NCBI GenBank assembly: GCA_029974015.1 | Contig: JARKUF010000013.1 | Coordinates: 1-64,000, forward strand | Source: Spirochaetota bacterium | GTDB lineage: Bacteria > Spirochaetota > UBA4802 > JAGODF01 | DNA length: 64,000 nucleotides | Direction: 5' to 3' | Shown here: in pieces, positions 8,129 to 16,336 of the stretch | How the letters are laid out: each line of letters begins with the position of its first letter | Position numbering within the stretch: position 1 is the stretch's first letter | The notes under the pieces: generated by a model | Told to the model about the DNA's origin: nothing | Database searches by the model: none | What the model saw: only the letters and a program-made list of their open reading frames with translations | Translations under genes and position numbers: made by a program

Positions 8129-8410
8129 ATGAAAAAACGAGAAGTGAAAGCAAAGAAGTCGATCAAACTCGCCCCGGCCGGTAAAGCCAACAAAAAAGTT
8201 GAAAAACCGGATATAATTGAAAAAAAACTTATTTCAATCGGTCAGGCCATACGCAAAGCACGGATTGGCAGGGGGCTTTCGGTCCAGGACCTTTCCGACA
8301 TGTGCGGTATAGCCGTGCCTCAATTATATAATATTGAAAAAGGCGCAAACTGCACGGTGAAAACCCTCATGAAGATACGCCAAACCCTGCGGATTACCAT
8401 CACCCTGTGA
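8129..8410 (+). CDS. XRE-family helix-turn-helix protein
   Basis: A 93-aa protein. Residues 1-30 are Lys/Ala rich (KKREVKAKKSIKLAPAGKANKK) and probably disordered. Residues 35-93 form one XRE/HipB-type helix-turn-helix: IGQAIRKARIGRGLSVQDLS, then CGIAVPQLYNIEKG. Such proteins bind operator DNA as dimers; the target is unknown. A strong ribosome binding site (AAAGGAG) precedes the ATG. No toxin gene of the HipA type is adjacent, so a toxin-antitoxin role is not supported. Confidence 0.82.
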   Translation: MKKREVKAKKSIKLAPAGKANKKVEKPDIIEKKLISIGQAIRKARIGRGLSVQDLSDMCGIAVPQLYNIEKGANCTVKTLMKIRQTLRITITL

Positions 8411-8586
8411 AACGGGAACCGGGACCCGCATCGCTGTCCCCTCCAACCCGGAGACACATAAAAGAGGGGCCGCTTTCCTGGGAATTCCGCGCCTTAAGGG
8501 CTTTAGCCAAGGAATGCGGGAGATGAAATGTCGTGACGGATTGCTGGAGTACCGCTCTTAAAAAGCCAGATATTCGGGAGACGCCC

Positions 8587-8928
8587 GTGGAAGTCCAGAT
8601 ATTCGGCACGAAGAAGTGCCGCGACACGGATAAGGCCCTGCGGTTTTTCAAAGAGCGCCGCGTGAAGGTACACTTCGTCAACCTCGCCGAGAAGGGAATG
8701 AGCAAGGGGGAGCTTGGGAGTGTTTCGCGCTCCGTGCCCCTGGAGGAGCTCATCGACCGGGAAGGGAAAGAGTACGGCAGACGCAATCTTTTGTATATCG
8801 GGCATGATATCAGGACGGAACTTTTGGAACACCCCCTCTTGTTCCGCACCCCCGTGGTGAGGTTTGCGGGAAAGGCTACAGTGGGACATGCTCCGGATGC
8901 CTGGGCCCAGTGGCTTAAAGAAGGGTAG
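8587..8928 (+). CDS. ArsC/Spx-family thioredoxin-fold protein
   Basis: A 113-aa protein with the ArsC/Spx/YffB arrangement: VEVQIFGTKKCRDTDKALRFF at the N-terminus with the active cysteine in K-C-R-D-T, a KGMSKGEL helix in the middle and RTPVVRFAGKATVG near the C-terminus. The second Spx cysteine is absent (C-x-x-T), as in glutaredoxin-dependent ArsC-like proteins. GTG 8587 is chosen because GGGAG lies seven bases upstream and the product then has family length; the frame stays open to GTG 8533. It could be an arsenate reductase or a redox protein of unknown substrate. It is convergent with tupC, and no ars operon genes are nearby. Confidence 0.78.
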   Translation: MEVQIFGTKKCRDTDKALRFFKERRVKVHFVNLAEKGMSKGELGSVSRSVPLEELIDREGKEYGRRNLLYIGHDIRTELLEHPLLFRTPVVRFAGKATVGHAPDAWAQWLKEG

Positions 8929-9002
8929 CGCTGGCGAAATGCATGACCGCTTTACAAGCGGCATGTAGTGATACTTCCGGCCGGGGTAGGCGATGCGTTG
9001 CG

Positions 9003-10103
9003 TCATTTCCCCGCCGACTTTCGTACAAGGTGGACGGCCGTCGCCTTAAAAGCGGCGGTTACCTCCAGGCCTTCCCGGAGTCCCAGTTCCTCCTTTGAAT
9101 GAGGAGCCACATAGGCTACAAGGGGAAAGCCGCAGTCCAGGGTCACCCGATGGTGCGGGCCCATGTTCACCGTCCGTGTGATCACTCCCCTGAAAGCGTT
9201 ACGAAGGCTCGTGCCGCATAGATTATCGGAGAGTGAAAGAACCACCTGTTCGGGCCTGATGCCGAGTAACACACTCTCTCCCTCCCGCGCCTCTCCCGTC
9301 ACTTCAATGCGGACGCCGCCTGCTTCAGCAAAAAAACCCGCCGACGTCGCTTCCGCCACGCGCGCTTCGATGATTGTTTCAACTCCCACGAAGGCCGCTA
9401 CGAATTCATCGGCGGGTCCGTTTATCACCTCGGAGGGTGCGCCGGACTGGATTATTTTCCCCGCGTTCATTACCGCAAGGGTTGTACAGAGGCGCATCGC
9501 TTCGACACGGTCGTGGGTGGCTAATATGATGGTGCCTCCGATCTTTTTTGCTATCCCATCGAAATCATTGAGGAGAGCGTCCCGGGTGGGGAGGTCCAGT
9601 GAGGAGAACGGCTCGTCAAGGAGCAGGAGGTCCGGGCGTATCGCCATGGCCCTGGCCAGGGACACCCGTCGCGCCTCGCCCCCCGAGAGCGTCCTGGCCT
9701 GGCGTTTCACCAGATGGCCGACGTTGAAGAGGCCGCAGTATTCCTCCACACGGGACCGGAGCTCTCTGCCCCTCATCTTCCTGATCCGCAGTCCCATGGC
9801 CACATTGTCGAAGACCGTCGCATGTAAAAGCAGGGGCTCCTGGAACGCCATTGACAGCCGGGACCTGTACTCCGTCATCGGTCCGTGGATATCCACCGGG
9901 GCACCGCGAAAGGAAAGGGTCCCGCAGTCGGGTTTTTTCAACCCGGCGAGGGCCAAAAGAAGCGTGGTTTTCCCCGACCCATTGTGCCCGATGATGCCCA
10001 GGACCTCTCCCTCCCGTACGGAGAGATCGTCTATGTCGATCCGAAAATTCCGCTCGTTCCAGACCCTGAGCCCTTCAGCCCGGAGGACAAACCCGCCCGT
10101 CAT
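9003..10103 (-). CDS. tupC: Tungstate ABC transporter, ATP-binding protein TupC
   Basis: A 366-aa cytoplasmic ATPase that powers tungstate (possibly molybdate) import. Walker A GHNGSGKTT is at residues 39-47, the signature LSGGEARR at 140-147 and Walker B LLLLDEP at 160-166. The last 75 residues form a TOBE-like oxyanion-binding domain (EGESVLLGIRPEQVVLSL). The start is ATG 10103, which overlaps the tupB stop in ATGA; a much longer frame upstream (to 10544) only shadows tupB. It is the third gene of tupA-tupB-tupC. Confidence 0.9.
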   Translation of the reverse strand: MTGGFVLRAEGLRVWNERNFRIDIDDLSVREGEVLGIIGHNGSGKTTLLLALAGLKKPDCGTLSFRGAPVDIHGPMTEYRSRLSMAFQEPLLLHATVFDNVAMGLRIRKMRGRELRSRVEEYCGLFNVGHLVKRQARTLSGGEARRVSLARAMAIRPDLLLLDEPFSSLDLPTRDALLNDFDGIAKKIGGTIILATHDRVEAMRLCTTLAVMNAGKIIQSGAPSEVINGPADEFVAAFVGVETIIEARVAEATSAGFFAEAGGVRIEVTGEAREGESVLLGIRPEQVVLSLSDNLCGTSLRNAFRGVITRTVNMGPHHRVTLDCGFPLVAYVAPHSKEELGLREGLEVTAAFKATAVHLVRKSAGK

Positions 10104-10798
10104 CGCTGGCGGCCCCTTTGCTGGATGCGCGAAAGAATGTAGTTCACCGCATAGGTGAGCACCATGAGTATAATCCCCAGGGCGATGGCGGTATCGAAGT
10201 TGCCGCGGCTGGTTTCCATCACCGTGGCGGTAGTGAGGACCCTGGTATGGCCGCGGATATTTCCTCCCACCATGATGGAGGCGCCCACCTCGCTTATTAC
10301 GCTTCCAAACCCGGCCATGATGGCGGCAAGAAGGGGGAGCCGGGCTTCCCGGTAGAGGTACCAGAGCATCTGGAACCTGGAGGCCCCGAGGGCCATCACC
10401 TGGAGGCGGAAGGCCCTGGGTATCTGCTGGATAGAAGAGAGGGTGATACCCATTACCATCGGCGTGGCGATGAGGACCTGGGCTATGATGATGGCCGACG
10501 GCGTGTAGAGGAGCTCGAGCCTTCCAAGGACGCCATGGCGCCACAGGAGGACTGTTGTGATGAGGCCCACCACGACGGGAGGGACCCCCATGCCGGTGTT
10601 TATAAGTCCCACGGTGAAAGTGCGTCCCGGAAACTCGTTAAGAGCTACGGCGGTCCCTGCGGCGACGCCGATCACCGTGCTTATGAGGGTCGCCATGAGG
10701 GTAACCTGGAGGGTGAGGAGGGATACGGAGAATACTTCAGCATCGAGGCCTGCGATTAGCCGGAAGGCCTGAAACAGGCCCTCGATGATGAGGTCCAT
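10100..10798 (-). CDS. tupB: Tungstate ABC transporter, permease TupB
   Basis: A 232-aa inner-membrane permease with five or six helices. The EAA-type cytoplasmic loop is ALGASRFQMLWYLYREARLPL. The C-terminal part EVGASIMVGGNIRGHTRVLTTA is the typical TupB/WtpB segment. It starts 9 nt after tupA and overlaps tupC by 4 nt, which indicates translational coupling. The TupA neighbour decides tungstate rather than sulfate or molybdate. Confidence 0.9.
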   Translation of the reverse strand: MDLIIEGLFQAFRLIAGLDAEVFSVSLLTLQVTLMATLISTVIGVAAGTAVALNEFPGRTFTVGLINTGMGVPPVVVGLITTVLLWRHGVLGRLELLYTPSAIIIAQVLIATPMVMGITLSSIQQIPRAFRLQVMALGASRFQMLWYLYREARLPLLAAIMAGFGSVISEVGASIMVGGNIRGHTRVLTTATVMETSRGNFDTAIALGIILMVLTYAVNYILSRIQQRGRQR

Positions 10799-10807
10799 GG
10801 GGTTTAC

Positions 10808-11632
10808 CTATTTAACGGCGTCGGGGAAGTAAAGGGGTTGCCCGTACTTGTCCTTCCCGAATTCGCCGATGACCTTCTGTATCCCCACGGAGACGATGAA
10901 GTCCGCGAAGAGACGCGCCGCTTTGCCGTTCACCTTGGGAAATTTCGCCGGGTTCACCTCGATGACGTGGTAGATATTGTACAGGGTCCGGTCTCCCTCA
11001 TTGATTACGGCGAGGTTGAGGATTTTCTTCATGGTGAGCCATGTGGAGCGGTCAGCGAGTGTATATCCTTTCTTCTCGGCCACGACGGAGAGGGTTTTCC
11101 CCATGCCAATGCCCGTTTCCTGATACCATTTCTTTCCCTTCACATCCACGCCCGCCGCTTTCCAGAGGGACAGCTCTTTTACATGGGTGCCGGAGAAGTC
11201 GCCGCGGGAGATAAAAAGCGATTCGCTTGCCGCGATCTTCCGGAATACTTCGACAGCATTTTTCGCTTTCGCAGCTTCCGCCGGGTCCTCCGGGGGCCCC
11301 AGAATGATGAAGTCGTTGTGCATGACTATGCGGCGGTTTATGCCCATTCCGCTTTCGATGAACTCCTTTTCCGCTTCCGGAGAATGGACAAGGAGGACAT
11401 CGGCCTCGCCCCGTTTTCCTAAGGCCATGGCCTGACCTGAGCCCACTGCGATGGTTTTAACGGCGTAGCCCGTATTTTCTTCAAAGAGTGGAATGAGGAC
11501 GTCTAAAAGCCCCGTGTCCTGGGTGCTTGTAGTCGTGGCGAGTATCAGGTCGCTTTTTTTAGCGCATGATGAAAAAGACACGAGAAAAGTCGCCAGAATC
11601 ATGGCGGTTACGAGCATTTTTCTTTTTTTCAT
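10808..11632 (-). CDS. tupA: Tungstate-binding lipoprotein TupA
   Basis: A 274-aa periplasmic substrate-binding lipoprotein. The signal peptide ends in a lipobox (SFSSC, Cys23) and the mature part begins with LILATTTSTQDTGLLD. The TTTS motif is the hallmark of TupA and binds the oxyanion. Later motifs VGSGQAMALGKRGEADVLLVHSP and RGDFSGTHVKEL also match the family. A strong ribosome binding site (GAGAGGTGG, four bases from the ATG) precedes it. Tungstate is needed for W-containing oxidoreductases such as aldehyde:ferredoxin oxidoreductase or formate dehydrogenase, which are not in this window. Confidence 0.93.
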   Translation of the reverse strand: MKKRKMLVTAMILATFLVSFSSCAKKSDLILATTTSTQDTGLLDVLIPLFEENTGYAVKTIAVGSGQAMALGKRGEADVLLVHSPEAEKEFIESGMGINRRIVMHNDFIILGPPEDPAEAAKAKNAVEVFRKIAASESLFISRGDFSGTHVKELSLWKAAGVDVKGKKWYQETGIGMGKTLSVVAEKKGYTLADRSTWLTMKKILNLAVINEGDRTLYNIYHVIEVNPAKFPKVNGKAARLFADFIVSVGIQKVIGEFGKDKYGQPLYFPDAVK

Positions 11633-11750
11633 GTTACCACCTCTCGCAATGAATATGCGGCTGACAGGTTAGGGCCTTTCGAGCGACCGTGTCAATGTAT
11701 TTTACGGGGACTGATTAAAAAAGCAATATCAATATCCCACCGTTTTTTTC

Positions 11751-11780
11751 AATCTGCGCCCATCTGCGTGAATCCGCGGC
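11751..11780. repeat. Three tandem decamers, ATCTGCG type
   Basis: Three adjacent 10-mers, AATCTGCGCC, CATCTGCGTG and AATCCGCGGC, share the core ATCTGCG with an exact 10-bp period. A looser echo, CCGCAGACAACTGCAGAT, lies at about 11828-11845. Confidence 0.6.
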
Positions 11781-11869
11781 TATGTTTTTCTTGTTGTTGC
11801 AGAAAACTGAGAAGGGGAAATAATTGCCGCAGACAACTGCAGATATCTTTGGTTGGACAAAATAATATT

Positions 11870-11959
11870 GGGAACTTTTAAAAATTAAGGGCGGCCACAA
11901 AAACTACGTTTACCCGCCCGCCTTAGGCGGGCGGGTAAACGCAATTATTAGAGGTTGCC
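11870..11959. repeat. Dispersed palindromic repeat, copy R5 (complete short form)
   Basis: A 90-bp copy with both ends. It opens GGGAACTTTTAAAAATTAAGGG, continues CGGCCACAAAAACTACG, has the hairpin TTTACCCGCCCGCC-TTA-GGCGGGCGGGTAAA and closes AATTATTAGAGGTTGCC. The two ends are imperfect inverted repeats (GGGAACTTTTAAAAATTA against GGCAACCTCTAATAATT), as in a small non-autonomous element. Confidence 0.85.
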
Positions 11960-12032
11960 TTTTATGATTGCATGACAGGGGCCTTTGAAAATGAAAGTAT
12001 GGCCCAAAGATCATGACAGGAGAAGAGCGGCA

Positions 12033-12836
12033 ATGAAAGCCCGGATACTTGAAAAGCTCGACTGCCCGAAATGCACCGATTTCAAACTCGCTCCGCAGGG
12101 GCAGGCCGGGGCCTGCCCCGAGCTGGTTTGCCCCTCCTGCGGCGCCTCTTACCCGAACCGCGAGGGCATACCTGATTTCGTCGGCACGGCCGCGGCGCCG
12201 CGGACCTTTTCCTCTCAATGGGCGATGGAGTTCAGCCCCCTGGTTTTCCTGTACGAGCGGCTCTGGAGGCCCATGGTGACCGCGCCTTTTTCCAGCCTCT
12301 CATGGGAGATGGAGCTCACGAGTGAATACCTCTCCCTCTCTCCGGGGCTAGAGTTGCTCGATCTCGCGTGCGGGCCCGGAAACTTCACGCGCCGCTTCTC
12401 GAAGCCGCTTGCCGGCGGAACATTGATCGGAGTCGACCTTTCCCTTCCCATGCTACGCAGGGCGGAGCGGGAGCTTCGCAGGGTGGGCGCGGACAACATC
12501 ACGCTGGTCCGCGCCGATGTGTCGAGATGGCCTTTCGCCAGGTCTTGTTTTGACCGCGTCCACTGCGCGGGCGGCCTGCATCTTTTTCCCGCGCTGCCGG
12601 ACGTGTTCGCCTCAATTCACCGCTCCCTCGTAAAAGGCGGGATCTTCGTGGGGTCCACTTACTGCGTGGCGGAAGGAGCTGTGAAGGGGGGTATCCAGAA
12701 GTACGTGTCGGCAGCGCACGGGTTCCGCTGGTTCAGGCCGGACGAACTCCGCGAGCTCGCGATCGATGCCGGCTTTGAGGGCTGGGAGCACCGCATGAAA
12801 AAGCAGGGCATCGTGTTCCGCGCCGTCAAACGGTGA
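12033..12836 (+). CDS. SAM-dependent methyltransferase with N-terminal zinc ribbon
   Basis: A 267-aa protein. Residues 8-45 form a Trm112-like zinc ribbon (C11-PK-C14 and C33-PS-C36). Residues about 90-240 form a class I methyltransferase with motif I LLDLACGPGNF, then LIGVDLSLPMLRRA, DVSRWPFA and HRSLVKGG. The pattern resembles RlmA/UbiE-type enzymes that act on small molecules or rRNA, but the substrate cannot be read from sequence. ATG 12033 is chosen because it starts the family domain and has AGGAG ten bases upstream; an in-frame ATG at 11985 would add 16 residues without similarity. It appears monocistronic. Confidence 0.82.
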   Translation: MKARILEKLDCPKCTDFKLAPQGQAGACPELVCPSCGASYPNREGIPDFVGTAAAPRTFSSQWAMEFSPLVFLYERLWRPMVTAPFSSLSWEMELTSEYLSLSPGLELLDLACGPGNFTRRFSKPLAGGTLIGVDLSLPMLRRAERELRRVGADNITLVRADVSRWPFARSCFDRVHCAGGLHLFPALPDVFASIHRSLVKGGIFVGSTYCVAEGAVKGGIQKYVSAAHGFRWFRPDELRELAIDAGFEGWEHRMKKQGIVFRAVKR

Positions 12837-13020
12837 GGATATTGTCACACTCAGGTCCTCCGCGAAGGCGACATATTACGCTGATACATGGCGGATTTCG
12901 GTAATTCTATGTCAGCAGCATGCACGGAAATAATGAGGCGATATGATTCTATAAAAAAGAAGGGCTGTAATAATTAACCTTTTCCCATTCTACAATAAGA
13001 CTTAAGGGTATCCAAAAAAC

Positions 13021-13080
13021 TATTTTTTCTCGCTTGCCTTCGGCGGGCGGGAAATCTTAAAAACCGGAGTTTGCCTGATA
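13021..13080. repeat. Dispersed palindromic repeat, copy R6 (decayed)
   Basis: CTCGCTTGCCTTCGGCGGGCGGGAAATC is half of the GC hairpin with a decayed left arm. It is followed by CCGGAGTTTGCCTGATAG, a drifted form of the TGAGTATGCCAGTAG segment. Confidence 0.55.
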
Positions 13081-13165
13081 GAAAAACAGAACTAATATTT
13101 CAGGGCCAATACTGCCTGCAGATGAAACTTGATAAAACTGCCTTTAGATAAAAAATAAAAAAGGG

Positions 13166-13194
13166 TTGACTAATTCCGATATTTCGTATTTATA
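13166..13194 (+). promoter_or_regulatory. Candidate promoter for the Big-domain gene
   Basis: TTGACT (13166-13171), a 17-nt spacer and TTTATA (13189-13194), with TATAAA two bases further as an alternative -10. The ATG follows at 13230. Confidence 0.35.
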
Positions 13195-13229
13195 AATCTT
13201 TTCGTGAGACCACCGAATGGGCATATATA

Positions 13230-15108
13230 ATGAAACATTTATGCAAAACAAATAAATCTGTATTGTTGGTTATTTTCATTTTTCAGATGGTGTTCGGTTC
13301 CGGATGTTTTGAAAGAAACGAGTTGTTCGATCCAAAAACGGGTTTAAACGATGAAATAGTATCTATTGAAATTACACCTTCGGGGCTCTCCATACCGGTA
13401 GGCCTTGAGTACAAGCTTAAGGCAATTGCCAGATACGGCAATGGTTCAACGAAAGATATTTCCTCGGAAGCCCACTGGGAAAGCGGAGATCCATTCATCG
13501 CTCAAGTAGACACGGACGGAAAAGTGACCGGAATCCAACCCGGTTACACAAATATCACTGCTTTCTATGACGGCCGCTCTGCCGAATGCGCCGCCGAAAT
13601 TACCGGCGGATACCTTATTTCAATACAAATTACTCCGGAAAACCCAACCAATCCTGAGGTTCACTTTGCAATTCACCGCTATCGGCCATTTTTCTGATTC
13701 ATCGACCATGGACCTGACAGAGCAGGTTGTGTGGTCATCGTCCATTCAAACAGTAGCTTCCGTCAGCAATACGCCTGGAACACGGGGTCTGGCAACTGCC
13801 ATTGCAACTGGGTCCACACAGATAAGTGCGGACCATAGCGGTATAACCAGCTCGACGAGTTTTTCAGTAACTCCGGCAGAATTGCTTTCACTTAAAATTG
13901 AACCTGTTGATCCGACCATACAAAAGACTAAAACAATTCAATTCTTTGTATATGGACATTATACTGACAGCACCACAAAGGACCTCACCGGGTTAGCGAC
14001 CTGGTCTTCATCCAACCCTTCAGTGCTATCGATAAGCGACACCCCCGGTTCGAAAGGCCTGGCAACTGGGGTGGACACCGGCCAATCCACCGTCCTGGCC
14101 AAATATGTATCTTGCCATGATACAACAACGGCAACGGTAACAGAGCTTATGCTCACAAAATGGGCGAATAATTTCACGGATGAGCCGAAGGTGATAACGT
14201 CCACCGATACAATATTCACCCTTGCATGGCCGCCCTTAGATAAGGCGGTAAAATATGAAATTTATTATATTCCCAAAATTGACCCTTTTTCGGAAACTCT
14301 ACTTTTAGAGACAGCAGGAACCCAGATTGATGTGACGGAAAATAATTTATCTTATTTAAGGATCAAAGCGAAGGATGCTGCGGATTCCATCCTCGATACA
14401 TGGGTTATACGTGGTTCTTCCCAAAGAACCACGCAAAAGAATGACGGTAGCTGGGCGTACATTATACCAGCGATTTTCAGCAATGGAAAATTACAGTATG
14501 ACTTTGATGAACCAACACTTCCTTCATATTTCTATTTACATAACGAGGCGCAAATAGAACTGGAAGATGGATATGTTCAGCTTAATCAAAATGTTACCGA
14601 TAAAGGCCCGGATCTTGGAGTTGGCTATGATTCCGCTGGTAAAAAGTTTCTTCATATCCGTTTCAAATATTATCAACACAGAGATAATGATTATTACGGT
14701 GGATCGTATTGCTTTCCTATTCATATTATTTCTTTCTTTAACCAGTGCAGATTCCTTGGAATAGGAAATCAACATGAGGATCAAATGAAATTTTACGGGA
14801 CCAATTACTGGTACCGTGATCACAACCCCAATGACTTCATACCCTATACCGAAACCCGCCAGCAAATACACCCGGATGAATTCTTCGACATCTGGATTAC
14901 CTGGGATTTCAAGATCGATCTTTTTCTGGGCAAATTCAACGTAGAACTGTTCGACTCCTCCATGGATTCGATCTTTACAACTACAATTGATACCGGGTGG
15001 AACTTTGGCGACAAAATATTTCTCTTTTTTAGTCCCTTTGGATGGTGGACCGGCCACTATGTGCGCATCTCCGATTTGCTGATGGAGTCAGCGGATACGC
15101 CATTCTGA
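13230..15108 (+). pseudogene. Frameshifted Big-domain surface lipoprotein
   Basis: Two overlapping frames together encode one protein of about 625 aa. The first (13230-13697) starts with a lipoprotein signal peptide (MVFGSGCFERN, lipobox Cys) and a complete bacterial Ig-like Big_2 repeat. It then breaks in the second repeat near 13655-13680 after TPENPTNPE. The second frame resumes with FTLQFTAIGHFSDSS and runs to 15108. It completes repeat two, carries repeat three (EPVDPTIQKTKTIQF, YTDSTTKDLTG) and ends in about 300 residues with no recognised domain. Aligned repeats differ by one residue at the break, which fits loss of two bases or gain of one. The gene is visibly richer in A/T than its neighbours, suggesting transfer or relaxed selection. 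It may be a true pseudogene, a phase-variable gene or an assembly error. Confidence 0.8.
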
Positions 15109-15157
15109 TTTCTTTCAATATGGAAAGATGTAGAAAAAGGGGCTTCACCTAAGAGGC

Positions 15158-15940
15158 TTACCGCGACATGAAACCGCTGCCGTAATAAATCGACATGGCA
15201 TCCATGGCCATGCCCACGAGCCAGTGAAGAAAAAAACCTCCCCAGATGCTGCGGCTTCGCAGGGCCATGTATCCCAGGAGAATGCCCGCAAGGGCCGACC
15301 CTATTACTTCGGTGGCAGGTTTGGAAAAATGTATCATCACATAGGGGATAACCGATATCAGGACCGCGGAGCTTCCGAACCTGGCCTCCAGGCCGAAGAG
15401 GAGAAAGCCCCTGAAGAAGTATTCCACGCCGATGTAATACAACCCGTAAAATAGCCACCAGAGGGCCAGGTATTGGACGCCGAAACGGGCGTAGAAAAAA
15501 AACGGGTAGGTAGTTTGATACGCCTCCTCTTGTCCCGCCCACCATATAAGCGGCAGGAGCGCCGCGAAGGCCGCTGCGAACACCCATAGAAACCTCGTCT
15601 GGTCTCCCCAGCCTGTGCCGGTGTCCCTTAGGCAAGATGGGAAGTTGTGCCCGGTACCGCCCCTTCTTTTACCCCAGAAGATAATTATTGCCATGGACAG
15701 AAAAGGAAAAAGGAAGAGGGTGATGAAGTTCTGGAGACAGAACCCCGCGCTGGCCAGGATGGAGCTTTCAAACCGGCTAAGGACAATATGTCCCTCCACG
15801 ATCCGGGTAAGCCAAGTCTGCGGCACATAAAAATTTAGGGTTAGCGCCGCGACCGCGACCAGGGTCACCGCTATGGTCCGATAGCCCCATTCTTTACAAT
15901 GCTCGTGAAAGACCGCTAAGAGATCTCGAAGCTTTTCCAT
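15158..15940 (-). CDS. CPBP-family intramembrane metalloprotease
   Basis: A roughly 260-aa membrane protein with seven or eight helices. The C-terminal half carries the CPBP (CAAX-protease and bacteriocin-processing) motifs: GVEYFFRGFLLFGLE, with the catalytic Glu and Arg, then MIHFSKPATEVIGSALAGI and FFLHWLVG with the metal-ligand histidines. The first motif has a single Glu (E-Y-F-F-R) instead of the usual EE-x3-R. ATG 15940 is preferred (GGGA six bases upstream); ATG 15961 adds seven residues. It is the last gene of a minus-strand run with the two genes upstream. The substrate is unknown. Confidence 0.83.
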   Translation of the reverse strand: MEKLRDLLAVFHEHCKEWGYRTIAVTLVAVAALTLNFYVPQTWLTRIVEGHIVLSRFESSILASAGFCLQNFITLFLFPFLSMAIIIFWGKRRGGTGHNFPSCLRDTGTGWGDQTRFLWVFAAAFAALLPLIWWAGQEEAYQTTYPFFFYARFGVQYLALWWLFYGLYYIGVEYFFRGFLLFGLEARFGSSAVLISVIPYVMIHFSKPATEVIGSALAGILLGYMALRSRSIWGGFFLHWLVGMAMDAMSIYYGSGFMSR

Positions 15941-15991
15941 TGTCATTCCCGGAAAGCGCAACCGGTAATAGAACCTGCGCCCCCTCTGTTT

Positions 15992-16336
15992 TCAATATCT
16001 CAGAAATGCACGGGGCCTTCGGCGGGCCAGGTATTCCTCATCATCCATATTCGCTTCGGCCTCCCGTTCAAAGCGAATGTCCCGGTAGGCTTCCAGGTGC
16101 CCTTTTCCCCGGAGTCTTCCCAGGATGTACGAAGCGGCGTACCAGATATAAAATGGCGCCACAAGGAGTTCGCGCTGCTGCCGCAGGTGGATTTTCTCGT
16201 GGCGTATAATGGCTTTCGGGCCAATCCCTTCAGGAAGGTCACGGCGAAGTATGATAAAAGGGAATATCGCCAGCGCGAGTATCGAAGATGAGCCGAAACT
16301 GAGGGCGCGTATAAGTCCCGTGCTTCGTATGATCAT
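15992..16336 (-). CDS. Small membrane protein with HExxH zinc-protease-like motif
   Basis: A 114-aa protein with one N-terminal membrane helix (residues 14-32) and a second hydrophobic stretch (LLVAPFYIWYAASYI). Between them lies RHEKIHLRQQRELL, an HExxH zinc-binding motif, followed later by RFEREAEAN, whose Glu could be the third ligand as in gluzincins. Its small size sets it apart from known M48/M56 peptidases. Its start overlaps the transglutaminase stop in ATGA (16333-16336), so the two are translationally coupled. Function is not established. Confidence 0.68.
   Translation of the reverse strand: MIIRSTGLIRALSFGSSSILALAIFPFIILRRDLPEGIGPKAIIRHEKIHLRQQRELLVAPFYIWYAASYILGRLRGKGHLEAYRDIRFEREAEANMDDEEYLARRRPRAFLRY

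Larger units (their letters stand above)
11633..12032. other. Intergenic stretch upstream of tupA and the methyltransferase
   Basis: Divergent promoter region with no gene. It contains three decamer repeats (11751-11780) and repeat copy R5 (11870-11959). Confidence 0.6.
12837..13229. other. AT-rich intergenic stretch before the Big-domain gene
   Basis: No gene. It holds a decayed repeat copy (R6, about 13021-13080) and a candidate promoter at 13166-13194. Confidence 0.55.

Noticed and set aside
8129-8928. Toxin-antitoxin pair formed by the HTH protein and the ArsC-like protein
   Set aside because: The genes are separated by 176 nt, and the second is a thioredoxin-fold protein without toxin features.
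10104-10544. Extension of TupC by 147 residues
   Set aside because: The extra frame lies entirely within tupB in another frame and has no ABC-ATPase similarity. The ATGA overlap at 10100-10103 gives the proper start.
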